Shown: in pieces, positions 32,543 through 43,549 of the stretch
Numbering within the stretch: position 1 is the stretch's first letter
Layout of the letters: every line of letters starts with the position of its first letter
From: Acanthococcus lagerstroemiae
Lineage: Eukaryota > Arthropoda > Insecta > Hemiptera > Eriococcidae
Assembly (NCBI GenBank): GCA_031841125.1
Contig: CM063109.1
Span: 27,623,321 to 27,687,320, forward strand
Length of the DNA stretch: 64,000 nt
Direction: 5' to 3'
The notes under the pieces: model-generated
Seen by the model: only the letters and a program-made list of their open reading frames with translations
Database searches by the model: none
Told to the model about the DNA's origin: nothing
Program-made: the position numbers and the translations under genes

Positions 32543-35335
32543 CAGGGGCGGATGGGCGCTAAAATTATTACCGGGCATTTGGAGTGGTGCGGCGCCGTAA
32601 GAGTTTTGTCTTCCCCCCCCCCCAATACACACATATAAATTAAACTGACTTTTTTAATAACAAGAAGAATGAGAAGACAAAAATGCTAATCTTGCATGTG
32701 TATGCACCTATAACCGGAGCAGAGAAAGCAGAAGCAGATAAATTGTATGACGAGCTGGAGGCAACAATTCAAAAAGAGAAGGAATACTATCAAGTAAAAA
32801 TGGGGGACTTCAACGCCAAAGTAGGAGGGGAGACTAATTCAAAACACTGTGGCCCATTTGGTGTGGGGGAGAGAAACAACAAGGGGGAAAGATTAGTAGA
32901 AATTGACCAAAAATTTAACTTATGTACAGCAAACACTTTTTACAAGAAGAAAAAGTCAAAAGGAAATAGACATGGATATCGCCAGACGGGAAAACTAAAA
33001 ATGAGACTGACCACCTGCTAATAAATGACCTATCAGTAGTTAAAGATGTGACCGCTGTAAATTGAGCATCCCGCAGAGAGTCCAGTATAAAAATCACAGG
33101 AAGGGCAAAGGGAGAGGAAGGCGGATCATCTCAGTCAGAAAGAAAGAGGATGCACGCCAGAAACTAAAATCAGTGCTAGAGGAAATGAAAGTCGAGGAAA
33201 ATTTCTACGACAGTATAGTCCAAGCTTTAAAAAACACGGTTGAAGAGTTTGGAGTCTAAAGAGAACACCAGGGATAAGCTTTCAAAACAGACGCTCGAGT
33301 TAGGAAGAATAACCTTTGGAAAAATAGAAATAAAACACCATTGGACAAAACTGAGCTAACTGAAGTACAAAAATTGGTGAAGAAAAATGTTAAAGAAGAT
33401 ATTAGAAAATATGATTAGGAAAAAATTCAAGATATTTTGGAAAAAAGTTGGTCCACTAAAAAAGTTAGGCTTGAACTCAGTAGCGGGAGAGACGTTATGC
33501 TGAAGCTAAAAGATCAGGCAGGAAAAGTGACTCAAAATCAAGAAGAAATTGTAGAGGCAGCAACAAGTTTTTATGAGGACTTCTATCACGAGCGAAACGA
33601 GCTATCAAAAATAGCAAAAACTGGAGGGTCGAAGGAGGAATCCCGGAAATAATGGAGAGAGAAGTGGAATACGTACTAAATAGACTGACAAATGACATAG
33701 CCCCAGGACCGGATGGAATTACGAACGAAATGTTGAAAGAGTTTGGCGATCAGAGAGTGCCACACCTGGCTAAAATATTTAACAAAATTCTAATTGTGAA
33801 AATATGTCCAAAACAGTGGAACTTGGCCGAAATAATATTATTATACAAAAAAGGGGGGAGGAACTCATTGAAAACTACAGGCCAATATGCTTAACATCAA
33901 ACATCTGTAAAGTATTTATGGCAGTTTTAAAAAGTCGTATGTATAACCATTTGGATTCAAATCATCAGGGGAATGAACAGGCGGGATTCAAAAAAGGCTT
34001 CTCAACTGTAGAGAATATTTTCGTTGTGAACCAAATTATTGAAAAAACCCTTGAAAATGATGTGGAAATTAAAATGCTTTGCATAGGCTTTCATAAGGCA
34101 TTTGATTCAATGGATCATAAATAAATATTATGTTAAAAGCACAGGAAAATAAGGGAATTGAAAGTGGATTTATTAAAGTCATACAGAATTGCTATGCAAA
34201 TTCGAGTGCAAAAACTAGCCTTAAACGCAAAGGGGGGAAATTCAAAATTGGGAGGGGGGTTCGACAAGGAGATACCTTGTCGTCAAACCTCTTCAACTGC
34301 ATTCTGGAAGAAGTATTTCGTAATGTGAAGTGGAAAAGAAGGGGACTAAAAATAAATCGAGAATTTCTAAGTAATTTAAGGTACGCAAACGATATTATCT
34401 TCTTTGCAGAAAATAGTAAGGAGTTGACGAAAATGGCAGAAGAGCTATTGAGGGAATGCATCAAAAATAATCGGAAGAGGGGAAAGGAAAAATCTGATAA
34501 TCGATGGGCAAGAGATATTAGAGGTAAAAGAATCGAATATTTGTGGAACTGATTATTAGTTTTGAAGAAAGAGATAACAAAGAAATTATGAGGCGTATCA
34601 AAAAGGGGCAAAACAACTTCTGGGCACTAAAATCTATCTTTTGCCGGAATTTCAACACCGCCCTCAAAATGAAAATACTAAATAACTCAACGGTACCAGC
34701 CCTCAAGTATGGAGCCCAAACCTGGTCCCTTACAGGAAAGCAAATGGTGAAGCTACAAATTACGTTCAGATCTATGTTGAGGAAACTTCTAGGACTGCGA
34801 TGGGTAGACAAAATCTCAAATGCAAAACTATATGAAATGGTTGGAGGCGGGGATATAGGATAATGTCAAACAATTAAAGTGGAAATATGTGAGGCATCTG
34901 GCGAGGGCGGATAGCAAAAGATGGGGAGTAAAATACTCAACTGGATACGCTGCATAGGAAAAGAAAGATAGGCAGGCCAGTAACTTGATAGAGAGATGAA
35001 CTCGTCAGAGAACTGGGGCCCCGGATGGCAAAGATTAGCGCAGGATAAAAGAGAATGGAAAAGCTACGTGGAGGCTTATGCCCAAAAATGGGCGGAGGTA
35101 CTCACACACACGTTTGGTCGACACTCAGCGCGAAATGTGCGTGTCCATTTTAATTTTTCAATCACTTTATTTCTCTTTAAATCGATCACCGCCGCCGCAC
35201 GTTTTTCGACTGTCGTCGCAACATACGCTTATTTTATTTTTGTAAGTATTTTATAAACGCATACTTTTTTTTCTTCAACGTACCGGCGGCGCACCGGGCA
35301 TTTGCCCGAATTGCCCTATGGCCCATCCGCCCCTG
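32543..35335. mobile_element. hAT-type element of 2.8 kb carrying a LINE
   Basis: Terminal inverted repeats CAGGGGCGGATGGGC and GCCCATCCGCCCCTG are perfect over 15 bp, with further similarity inward (CGGGCATTTG, GGTGCGGCGCCG-like). Flanking 8-mers CTATTTAG (32535-32542) and ATATTTAG (35336-35343) agree 7/8, the hAT target-site length. No transposase is seen; most of the interior is a plus-strand LINE. It splits the minus-strand LINE so that linker and RT halves rejoin when it is removed. Confidence 0.8.
32672..35110 (+). mobile_element. RTE-like LINE, plus strand, inside the hAT-type element
   Basis: 5'-truncated at the EEP domain: LILHVYAPI, then YQVKMGDFNAKVGGE (32800) and a degenerate SPDGK/ETDH region near 33000. 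RT: APGPDGITNEML (33700), ENYRPICLTSNICKVF (33870), EQAGFKKGFSTVENIFVVNQ (33978), FHKAFDSMDHK, GRGVRQGDTLSSNLFNCILEE (34250) split by none, and LRYANDIIFFAE (34378), where the usual YADD reads YAND. The C-terminal part has ALKYGAQTWSLT, LRKLLGLRWVDKISN and KRWG..GRP. Several frameshifts. The YADD to YAND change removes a catalytic Asp. Confidence 0.85.
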
Positions 35336-36340
35336 ATATTTAGTTCTTATACGTACTCTACTTGCCTTTTCACTTTTCCTTCAGCTGTGTATACAGGCTC
35401 TCCCGCCTTATTTTTTATATTACTTGCTTTCTTCCTTCTTTCTCAAAACTCTATTTTTACTTTTCTATATGCCAAGTTTCTTTGTCCTTTGTTCATAAAC
35501 TCTTCTACCGTATCATTTTATTCTTTAATCCATTTCTTCTTTGCCTTTTTACACTCTCTCTTTATTTCATTCCTTAACTTTTGATAAGCTAATCTACCTT
35601 CCCTATCTTTTGCACTCTTCTATTTTCTTCGTTCATCCAGCTTTCTACGGATTTCCTTCTTCATCCATGATTTCTTTTCTTCTCTCTTAGTTTTACCTAG
35701 ATTTTCCTCTGCTAATTTCAATATTTCCTCCTTTATTTTACCCCATTCTTCCTCCACACTGTTATTTTCCTGTGCTTCTTGGACCCCTAATCCTAATACA
35801 ATATTCTCTTGATATTCCCCTCTAATATTAATATTTAACAATTTTCTCAAATTCCATCTTATCCCTTCTTCTTTCTTATACCAAGTGTCGTCAATTTAAG
35901 CCTGTATTTCATTACTACCAAGTTATGATCGCTGTCAATCGACTCCTGGATAAGTTTTACAGTCTAATATTTGATTTGTAAAACGTTGTTTTGTTGTAAC
36001 GTGACCGATTTGGATATCTACTTTCATTACGTGGACTTTTCCATGTACATACCTTCTTTTATAATGATTTTTAAATAGAGTATTTCCTATGACTAAATTA
36101 TATGCTTCGCACGAAACTGTATCAAACCTTGTCCTCTTTCATTCCTCACTCTTAATTCAAAATCCGCAACTATATTACCTTCTTTTCTTTCATCACCAAC
36201 CAACTCTAGCATTCCAATAACCCATAATAATGAGATTCCCTTGACCTCTAACATGCTTCATAAATCCTTCTAATTCTTCATGTACCTACTTCCTCAATCT
36301 CTTCGTCCGTGTGAGTATTAGTAAGCATATACACTTGTAT

Positions 36341-36483
36341 TATTGTTGTAAGTACTTCCTTGATCACTGATGCGATACTCGAAAGGCTAGTTTCCGAGGC
36401 CAGGGGTGCGGTGTCTAAGGAGCCAATCTGGCATTCGCGCATCGCCATATACGCTCTCCCAAACATTATATTGTTGTAAATAC
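36341..36483. mobile_element. short retroposon (SINE-like) in the LINE, copy 1
   Basis: The body 36356-36468 (113 bp) is flanked by TATTGTTGTAAGTAC and TATTGTTGTAAATAC (14/15 identical), a target duplication inside LINE sequence. The body shares with copy 2 CACTGATGCGAT, CTCGAAAGG/CCCGAAAGG, TAGTTTCCG, GGGGTGCGGTGTC and GCCATA. Orientation unresolved. Confidence 0.65.
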
Positions 36484-36768
36484 TGGTTTGTATTGGTTTT
36501 TATCAGGATTATATGACTTCATTACCTATTTATTTGTTCATAACAACTCCGACTCCTGCTTGCCCTTTTAATTCCTTTGTATTTATTATTCTAGAGTCTA
36601 CTGACCAAAAATCATTCTCTTCTTTCCACTTTAGTTCACTTATTCCAACTACGTATTCCTTGATCAAGCCTCTTCATTTCTCTCTTGAAATTCTCTAACT
36701 TTCCAGCGCCATTCAAGCTTCTCACATTCCAGGTTTTAATTACGCCTTTCTTTTTAAAACTTTTCCCA

Positions 36769-36933
36769 ATGATGATGCTCCCACTGCTGCGACTATATTG
36801 TTATGTTGATGGCTACCAAGGCACTGATGCGATGCCCGAAAGGGTAGTTTCCGGTGCCGGGGGTGCGGTGTCACAGGGGCTACTTTGGCATGCGTGCATT
36901 GCCATACGTCCCACCACACCATGATGATGCTCC
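36769..36933. mobile_element. short retroposon (SINE-like), copy 2
   Basis: The body 36782-36920 is flanked by ATGATGATGCTCC on both sides (36769-36781, 36921-36933; 13 bp perfect). Core CACTGATGCGATGCCCGAAA and GGGGTGCGGTGTC as in copy 1. The reverse complement ends TTGGTAGCCATCAACATAAC, a tail-like sequence, which suggests minus orientation. Confidence 0.65.
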
Positions 36934-36960
36934 TCCAAGTATTTACTTGCACAGAATTTC

Positions 36961-37445
36961 ATGTAGAAATAAATATGTTCCTGGTGGCATCACACACGCT
37001 GATTAGTATGGTCATAATAGGGTGTCCCTTATTTTACAAGTTTTCGCCAATTGATTAAGGTCGGACTGAAATTTGTTCCAATTGACCTAGAAACTCGCCA
37101 TATAAAATTTGAGCTCAATCTGAGGTCATTAACCCCGTGCCGCTTTGACCTTGAAGTTACATGTAATACTGAAATCTTACAAAAAACCGCGAATATCTCG
37201 GAACATATTAACTTGAGGACCAAACTGCATATAACATAAAATTTTCCCTGTTGAACTTCCTATTGAAAAAATCCTGTGCAACTTTTCTCTAAAATGCATA
37301 TTTACCGAGATAATCGCAATAATGTGTGAAAGTTTAGAGGAACATGTATTTTGTTATTTTTCCTTACAATAACCGATCTTCACTCGCTAAATCGTAATTA
37401 TCAACAAAAAAAAAAAATTCACTGTAGGACCAAAATGCAAATAAC
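36961..37445. other. non-coding repeat-like sequence
   Basis: 37275-37335 (CAACTTTTCTCTAAAATG, CCGAGATAATCGCAATAATG) recurs in direct orientation at 38075-38137, flanking the 37.4-38.0-kb inverted-repeat element. The two mirrored frames at 37029-37239 show no domain. Confidence 0.45.
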
Positions 37446-38038
37446 ATATGTGACAGTTTCTATAAAAAGGGGTAACTTTGTCGATCCGACGAATTTTGAG
37501 TTACCGACAGTATGTAATGGAGGAATGAATGCCCATTCCAACGAGCTATGTAGCGTTTTTTGTTCCGGAGATACAAGCGGTCAAAGATGAGTGTAACGAG
37601 GACGCGCGAAAACAGGTTTTTGGGAAAAACACGTTCAAAGTTAGACACACCTTTTCTCCCACTCCGTCAAGCGGCCCTAACTCGCCGCAGAATCACGTTA
37701 CCAGTGTCAACGGGGGCTTGTTGGAAAGGTAATTTTTTGCTCTTCTGCGTGGTAACAATTCAGAACATCGGATTTATTCGTGAACTCCGAAAAACCACGA
37801 AGAAGCGAATGCAGACATTCGCATTCTTTTCTCATTCTCTTTCATAACTCTCTTTCTCTCTCTCCCGCTTCTCTCTCATGCGCGTAAATTTTGTCGCTTC
37901 GTTATTGAGATGTTTTTTCTATAGAAATCAATCAAAATCTCAAAATTGATTTTTCGACCAAAAAATTTTGTTTTTTTGCATTTTCTGAGACTTCGATTGA
38001 TCGACAAAGCTACCCCTTTTTATAGAAACTGCCACATA
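37446..38038. mobile_element. inverted-repeat element of about 593 bp
   Basis: ATATGTGACAGTTTCTATAA at the left end is matched by the reverse complement at the right (ATAGAAACTGCCACATAT). Similarity continues inward through GGGGTA(A/G)CTTTGTCGAT, about 48 bp in all. No transposase. Short frames at 37529-37847 cross the interior and have no domain. Confidence 0.65.
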
Positions 38039-38178
38039 TAATGTTGCTTGTTAAATTTTCTGTAACAATGATTCCTTTCAACTTTTCTTTAGAAAATATA
38101 TTTATCGAGATAATCGCAAAAATGTGTGGAATTTTCGAAAAACATTGGTTTTTAAAATTATTTTACAGCTGAAATATC

Positions 38179-38466
38179 CAGTGGCGTAGCCAGGATGGTG
38201 GGAGGGGGGAGCAAAGGGGGCAGATGCCTCCCTCCCCCTCCAAAGGCTTCTGAAATTGAATGTAAAATGAGCAATTTTTCGCCTTTAAAACGCGTTGTTC
38301 CAAAAAAATTTCACTCAAGCTGTAATTTTATCATTTTTTAAATAAAATAGTCGTCTAATATCGGCGATTTTTAAAAAAATACCTCAATTTTCGACTTTTT
38401 TCCCCTTAAAAATCGAACTTTGACAACCCCCCTCCCCCATTTGGGAAAATCCTGGCTACGCCACTG
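38179..38466. mobile_element. hAT-type MITE of 288 bp
   Basis: Perfect 18-bp terminal inverted repeats (CAGTGGCGTAGCCAGGAT), with G-rich and C-rich subterminal stretches, flanked by 8-mers GAAATATC (38171-38178) and AAAATATC (38467-38474), 7/8 identical. No coding capacity. Similar single ends are near 38555-38575 and 41115-41180. Confidence 0.85.
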
Positions 38467-38775
38467 AAAATATCTATTAATGTCGGTTAATGTTTACTAC
38501 AATCTAACTTCAGTCTCTGTCTACTGGGGCAGCACCCAGTTTGCCCCCCCCCCTACTTGGCTACGTCAATGACAGTTTGTTGGGTACCTACTACCTACTC
38601 TAAAGTAGACCTCGGATTATGTATGTATATCAAGAATGGTCAACACTGCGCATAAGATATTTTCTGTAGTGATCACAAATTTTCTTGAATCTTGAAGAAT
38701 TTTATCAGGAACGAGTGGATTAAACTTCTGATGTAGAATTCAGTTCGATTCCTCAAACATTTTTGTGATCTATTA

Positions 38776-38777
38776 AA

Positions 38778-38812
<35 letters not shown>

Positions 38813-38835
38813 AATGATAATGATAATAATAATAA
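38776..38835. repeat. (AAT)n/(GATAAT)n microsatellite
   Basis: AATAATAAT units grading into GATAATGATAAT units. Confidence 0.9.
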
Positions 38836-38919
38836 ATTATAAAAGAATGATGACAAGAATCTTAAAATAATCTCAAGTTTTGAAAAGTCGAAAAAATTAA
38901 AAATTTTGATCGTAACTTG

Positions 38920-39660
38920 ATAATATTAGGAGTCTTTCAACAACTCACCATAATCACCTTTGGAAAATGTTCAAATTGTACAAACAAAATTTTGAATACT
39001 CAAATTTGAAAAATTCTCCAGTATGATGACAGAAGACGTTTTGATATCAGGAGTTTTTAGTGTGGAAGTTCGGCTCCATTCATGGTATGCTAACATAACC
39101 TTAGACAAGTGCTAGAAAAATTTAGAGCAGGTTTTTGAAAAAAATGTTCAAACTTGAAAAACTTGACTAAATTGAATATTGTACATAAGAACTTTTAAAT
39201 GAATACTAAGTAGAATTCATGAAAATTTATGGTCCTATAATTTTGAAAAATGTGTCTCAACACTTGGAAAACTCGACAGGATTCAAATTTGAACTTAATT
39301 CGATATCAGGAGTCTTTAATCAACGTGCTTAAAAGAGTTTCACCAAGAATTGTGAAGAATCAAAGTTTATTTATATTATTATTAATTTTAGAAAAATAGT
39401 TGTTTAGAGAAACATGTTGAAAAGAAAATCTCAAAATTCGACAGGAACGTTAATTTTGATGTTAGAAGTCTTAAATCAACTTGTACTTGAAAATTGAGTA
39501 AAATTCATGGGAAATTCTGGTACCCTTGGAAGTATAATCAGATAATATTAATTTAAAAATTTTGAAGAAAATTTTAAATTTTCAAAAACTTTTACGTAAT
39601 TGAAAATTGACTCCAATGCAATGTCAGAAGTCGTTAAATCACGCATAAAAATTTAGTAAA
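38920..39660. repeat. decayed tandem array, period about 120-160 bp
   Basis: The phrase (G)ATATCAGGAGTCTTTnAATCAAC recurs in degraded form at about 38929, 39048, 39187, 39307, 39464 and 39627, each followed by AAAATTCATGG-like sequence. Non-coding. Confidence 0.55.
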
Positions 39661-39839
39661 ATGTATGGAATATTGTAATCACATTTGTCAGAATAAGGTT
39701 ATCCAAAATTTCGCATCCGTGGCATTTATGCGCAGGTGAATGGGATGAAAAATTGTAAAGATCGACCAGTACAATACAAAAATAAATTTATACATGTTCA
39801 CGTGGTAATTCATTTTGTTTTCGTTGTACCACTTGGTGA

Positions 39840-40760
39840 TTGCAAATATATGCGCCTAGTAGTTCTAGAAATGCAGCCTGTTAAACACTGGATAGTAAAC
39901 TGTAGTTTCCAACATTGAAGGCGTATTCTTAAAACCAATGATCTGAAATTTTGTGGTACTGAGATGTCAGTAAGTTATACACGTCATTGGTATAGTTTCA
40001 ACTTTGGATATCAGTACCGTTCTCCCCTTACAATGGAAAATAAATTGATTAATTCGATCGTCCGTTTTTGTTGTTTTGTTTCTTTTCTCTTTGGTAACTA
40101 TTTTGCTATAACCGAAATTCGTGCTATATTACGTCTAATTTTGGTCCATAACGCTGTTACATAAACCCATAGTTACAAGTACGAGCCCCTGATATTCTAG
40201 GAATGCAATATATCTAACACAGGTGATATTAGAATTGCGGTTTCAAATATTGAAGGCGTATTCTTGAATCCATAATAATCTGGAATTCCGCGGCGCTGAA
40301 GTGACTTTACATACATTGATAATTTCAACATTTGATATTATAACTTGTTTTTGCAGTGTTCTCGAAAGTATCAGCTATAATTAATGAACTGAAAATGATA
40401 CGTTTAATCGCGCTGTTCCTTTCAACTTGTGTTAACTTTCAGCTAACAAGAATTTACGCCGCATTTCGTTTTATTTCGGCTGCTGGCGCATTTATGTATA
40501 ATATTATTTCATAATTGTACAGGCACCTAATATTTATAGAAATACAGTTTATTAGACATCGGCGATATCAGGATTGCAGTTTTTAATATTGGAGGTAACA
40601 CTGCATAAGTATTAAGTATATCGGTAAAATTTAAACTTTTGATATCAGAAACATTTGCAGTGTTCTCAAAAGCATCAGTACAAGGAATAGAAACGAACTG
40701 ATTCATTTATTTCTTCGCAAATTTAACACTACACAGAGTTACGAGTAATTAGCGTTCAGA
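39840..40760. repeat. three diverged tandem units of about 337 bp
   Basis: CCTAGTAGTTCTAGAAATGC (about 39856), CCTGATATTCTAGGAATGC (40190) and CCTAATATTTATAGAAATAC (40528) begin equivalent units. Each continues with a TnAACAC/AGACAT block, a TTGCAGTTT block, ATTGAAGGCGTATTC (or ATTGGAGGTAAC) and TTGATATnA. The small frames at 39736-40164 lie in this array and are not credible. Confidence 0.65.
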
Positions 40761-41932
40761 TAATTGAATTGTAGTCGAACTAACATTATATCATTTCGAT
40801 GATGTTATTACCTTGTGTTCGTTGACAAAATTTTATAATAATTGTCGATACCATTGCAGAACACAAAGTGAGGACCATAGCTTTCGTAGCTGGATCCGGT
40901 GGCTCCACGAAAAGTTCGCGAGGAGGTGATCGAATGCGGTTTCAAAGCTGAGGCGGTAATTGATCGTCGCTGTAGGCATTAATTCTTCATTCATCTCCCT
41001 GCCAAGACGTTTGGTACTGATGGCACGCATGCATTGGTAGGAGTACCATCTCATTACCGGAAAACAAAACAACAAATGTATTCAGAACTACTGCTTGAAA
41101 GCACTGTAAGTTCCGAGTATGCAAAAAAATTTAGTACTTCCCCTCCCCCTCCCCTCAAGAAACTCTAACGCCACTGACAATCATTGTTTCAAACGCCAAA
41201 TACGTGAGCCGCCATGCGCCCCGGACTATACTGGTAAAGAGGTCCCTCAGTGACCCCTTATAATATAAAAAAAACTTGAGAAATTGCACACCTTTCAAAT
41301 TACACGACGAAGGCGGGGCTCAGAAACATATTTGCACTTGGCCCAGCTGAGCTCTTATGCGGCAAAAATTATCCCAAGCGTCTGGAATTCCTCACGTTGA
41401 CGTGCTACCATTTTGTAATTCGGATATATGTACATATTTCCATTTTGAAGGCACGTCGCATATTTTCTCATAGAAATACCTGCCCGACCGGAAAATTATT
41501 GAAATATATTTGCTGTGCTCCTTCGAACTTTCGCTTATGCAACATAATATACATTTGGGATCGGAATGCTCTTTTTACCCAAGAGCCGATAAAGATAAAG
41601 CAGAACCGAGAAAATTTTGCTTCGTGCCAAAGATTTTCGAACTATCTGAAATAACTTCCTGTTACCGGAATTTCGAACTGTTTTGCTCTAGTTGTCACCA
41701 ATCAGAAGTTTTTCACACGTTGTACCAGTTCGTCCCAGGAAATTAGAAATTTCGAAAATGTCAACGGTTGTTGATTAAATTGCATACTCGACGTGTTGAA
41801 GGCATAACCAAGTGATTCGGAAATTCGATAGCGTGTGGACGAAAATACGAAGGGTAATGTGGTGACGCTTCAACGTGTTTGATATGAAATACTAACAACG
41901 CGAATTGACCTTTTCGAAATTTCTAATTACTT
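40761..41932. other. unassigned; right part grades into satellite-related sequence
   Basis: 41115-41180 resembles one end of a hAT-type MITE (CCCCTCCCC then AACGCCACTG). From about 41755, phrases such as GCATACTCGACGTGTTGAAG already resemble the inverted satellite spacer. The two plus frames at 41397-41746 show no domain. Confidence 0.45.
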
Positions 41933-42100
41933 CCTGGGGCGAAATGATAAAACAAGAAAATCTCTGAATCGGTGAGAGCTAGAGGAAAACGGTTTAAAAT
42001 TTTCTTAAGAGGGGATCATTTTGCTGTCAAAATTTCCAATCCGTTTTCCTCTAGCTCCCACCGATCCAGAAATTTTCACGTTTTATCAGTTCGCCCCAGG
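41933..42100. repeat. solitary palindrome related to the satellite monomer
   Basis: CCTGGGGCGAAATGATAAAA at the left pairs with TTTTATCAGTTCGCCCCAGG at the right. Inward, GAGCTAGAGGAAAACGG pairs with CCGTTTTCCTCTAGCTC. Arms of about 80 bp meet near 42017. The same words (GCTAGAGGAAAACGG, ATTAGTTCGCCCCAG) are the core of the satellite further right, so this looks like a progenitor or decayed relative. Confidence 0.75.
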
Positions 42101-43549
42101 AATTTGTAGACATCGAAAAATGTCAATTGGTGCCATAGGTGTTACATGTTCACAGTGTTGAAGTGATTTACAACATTCTTCGAAAATTCGCATTTTGACC
42201 ACATTCTCGAGTGTATCTCGAGAACGGAGCGTCGCCGCCAAATTTGAACAACGAATTCGAACACAGCGTGAAATGTTGACTAAAAAAAAAATTTTTGATT
42301 TTCTCGAATTTTGAAAATTTCTCCATACTATAGGTAAATCATGCCTTGTTTTGGGCCAAAATTTTTTTTTCCCGGTTGAAGAGTCAGTCTTATTCAAAAT
42401 TGCCGAATAATTTTGGACTGGAGGCAGGTAGAGCAGTGCGGTTGGAAATTCTGGAAAGAGAAGTATATTTCGAATCAAACTTGACTTGCAGTTTTGCGCC
42501 AGCAACCTCCAATCGAAAGTTTGTACCGTTTTACTAGTTCGCCCGAGAAAATTTGAGATTTTCAGAACGTCAATATGTGCGTCATGTGTTGCATATTCAA
42601 CGAGTGTAAGGCGTAATAACATTTTCCAAAAATTCGTATTACTGTTGGAAATGAAATGATTTGGGGAAGCGCCTTCGGCGATATGAATATGCAACAAGTC
42701 GCGCATCACTTGACGTTTTCGAAATTTCCATTTTTCTGGGCTAAACTGACACCTCGCGAATAATTTTTGAATCGAAACACCTAGAGCATCGCGGTTGGAA
42801 ATTCTGGAAACGGGGGAAAATTTCGAATCAGACTTGACTTGCAGTTTTACTCCAGCACCCTCCGATTAAAAGTTTTTAGCGAATCATCGGTTTAGCCCAG
42901 AAAAATGGATAGATCAATGGGGTCAAATTGTGCGCGACGTGTTGTATACTCATCGAGCCGAAGGCACTTCAGTGCATTTCCGAGAATTCCAATTTCCAGG
43001 GGCGAACTAGTAAAACGCGAATAATTTTCGAATAGAGGCAGCTAGAGCATTGTGGTTGGAAGTTCTGGAAAGAGGAGAAAATTTCGAATCAGACTTGACT
43101 TGCAGTTTTGCTCCTGAACCCTCCAATCAAATGTTTTTAGCGTTTTACTAGTTCGCCCCAGGAAACTGGATTTCTTGGAAATGCACTGAAGCGCCTTCGG
43201 CGATATGAATATACGACACATCGCGCACCAATTGACGTTTTCGAAATTTCAATTTTTCTGGGCTAAACTGACAATTCGCGAATAATTCTTGAATGGAGGC
43301 AACTAGAGCATCGCGGTTGGAAGTTCTGGAAAGCGGAGGAAAATTCGAATCAGACATGAGGTGCAGTTTTTCTCCAGCACCCTGCAATCAGCGTTTTATT
43401 AGTTCGCCCCAGGAAAACGGGATTTCTTGGAAATGCACTGAAGCGCCTTCGGCGATATGAATATAAAACACATCGCGCACCAACTGACGTTTTCGAAATT
43501 TTCATTTTTCTGGGCTAAACTGACCATTCGCGAAATTTTCCGGACTGGG
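42101..43549. repeat. diverged satellite subfamily
   Basis: CTAGAGCATCGCGGTTGGAA-type blocks at about 42428, 42783, 43033 and 43305 mark four units spaced about 250-355 bp, each with GACTTGACTTGCAGTTTT, CTCCAATC and AGTTCGCCC(CAGG)AAA. They share the skeleton of the main satellite but differ at many positions. 42200-42280 also matches the repeat at 7.33 kb. Frames such as 42709-42086 on the minus strand cross several units and are not genes. Confidence 0.7.

Larger units (their letters stand above)
30990..36768 (-). mobile_element. RTE-like LINE, minus strand, interrupted by three later insertions
   Basis: Read from about 36768 downward: KTWNVRSLNGAGKLENFKRE (EEP start, about 36740), IIQVYM.TNTHTDEEIEEV (about 36340), GLLECWSW/NERGQRL-like EEP pieces, then a linker ending ENLGKTKREEKKSWMKKEIR (35850-35620). 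It resumes left of the hAT element at 32534 with NKDEEIKMEREEDVEE, and RT blocks follow: GVDEIPAE (about 32400), KGKMPQDFKKGAIVT, ELGQDQFGSRK (about 32140), KCVRQGYSLSPVLFNLFIE (usual GVRQGCxLSPxLFNL; about 31885) and GFADDIALLAE (about 31760). It fades near 30990. Many stops and frameshifts. Insertions: 32543-35335, 36356-36468 and 36782-36920. The FADD catalytic pair is intact, but the copy is dead. Confidence 0.8.
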
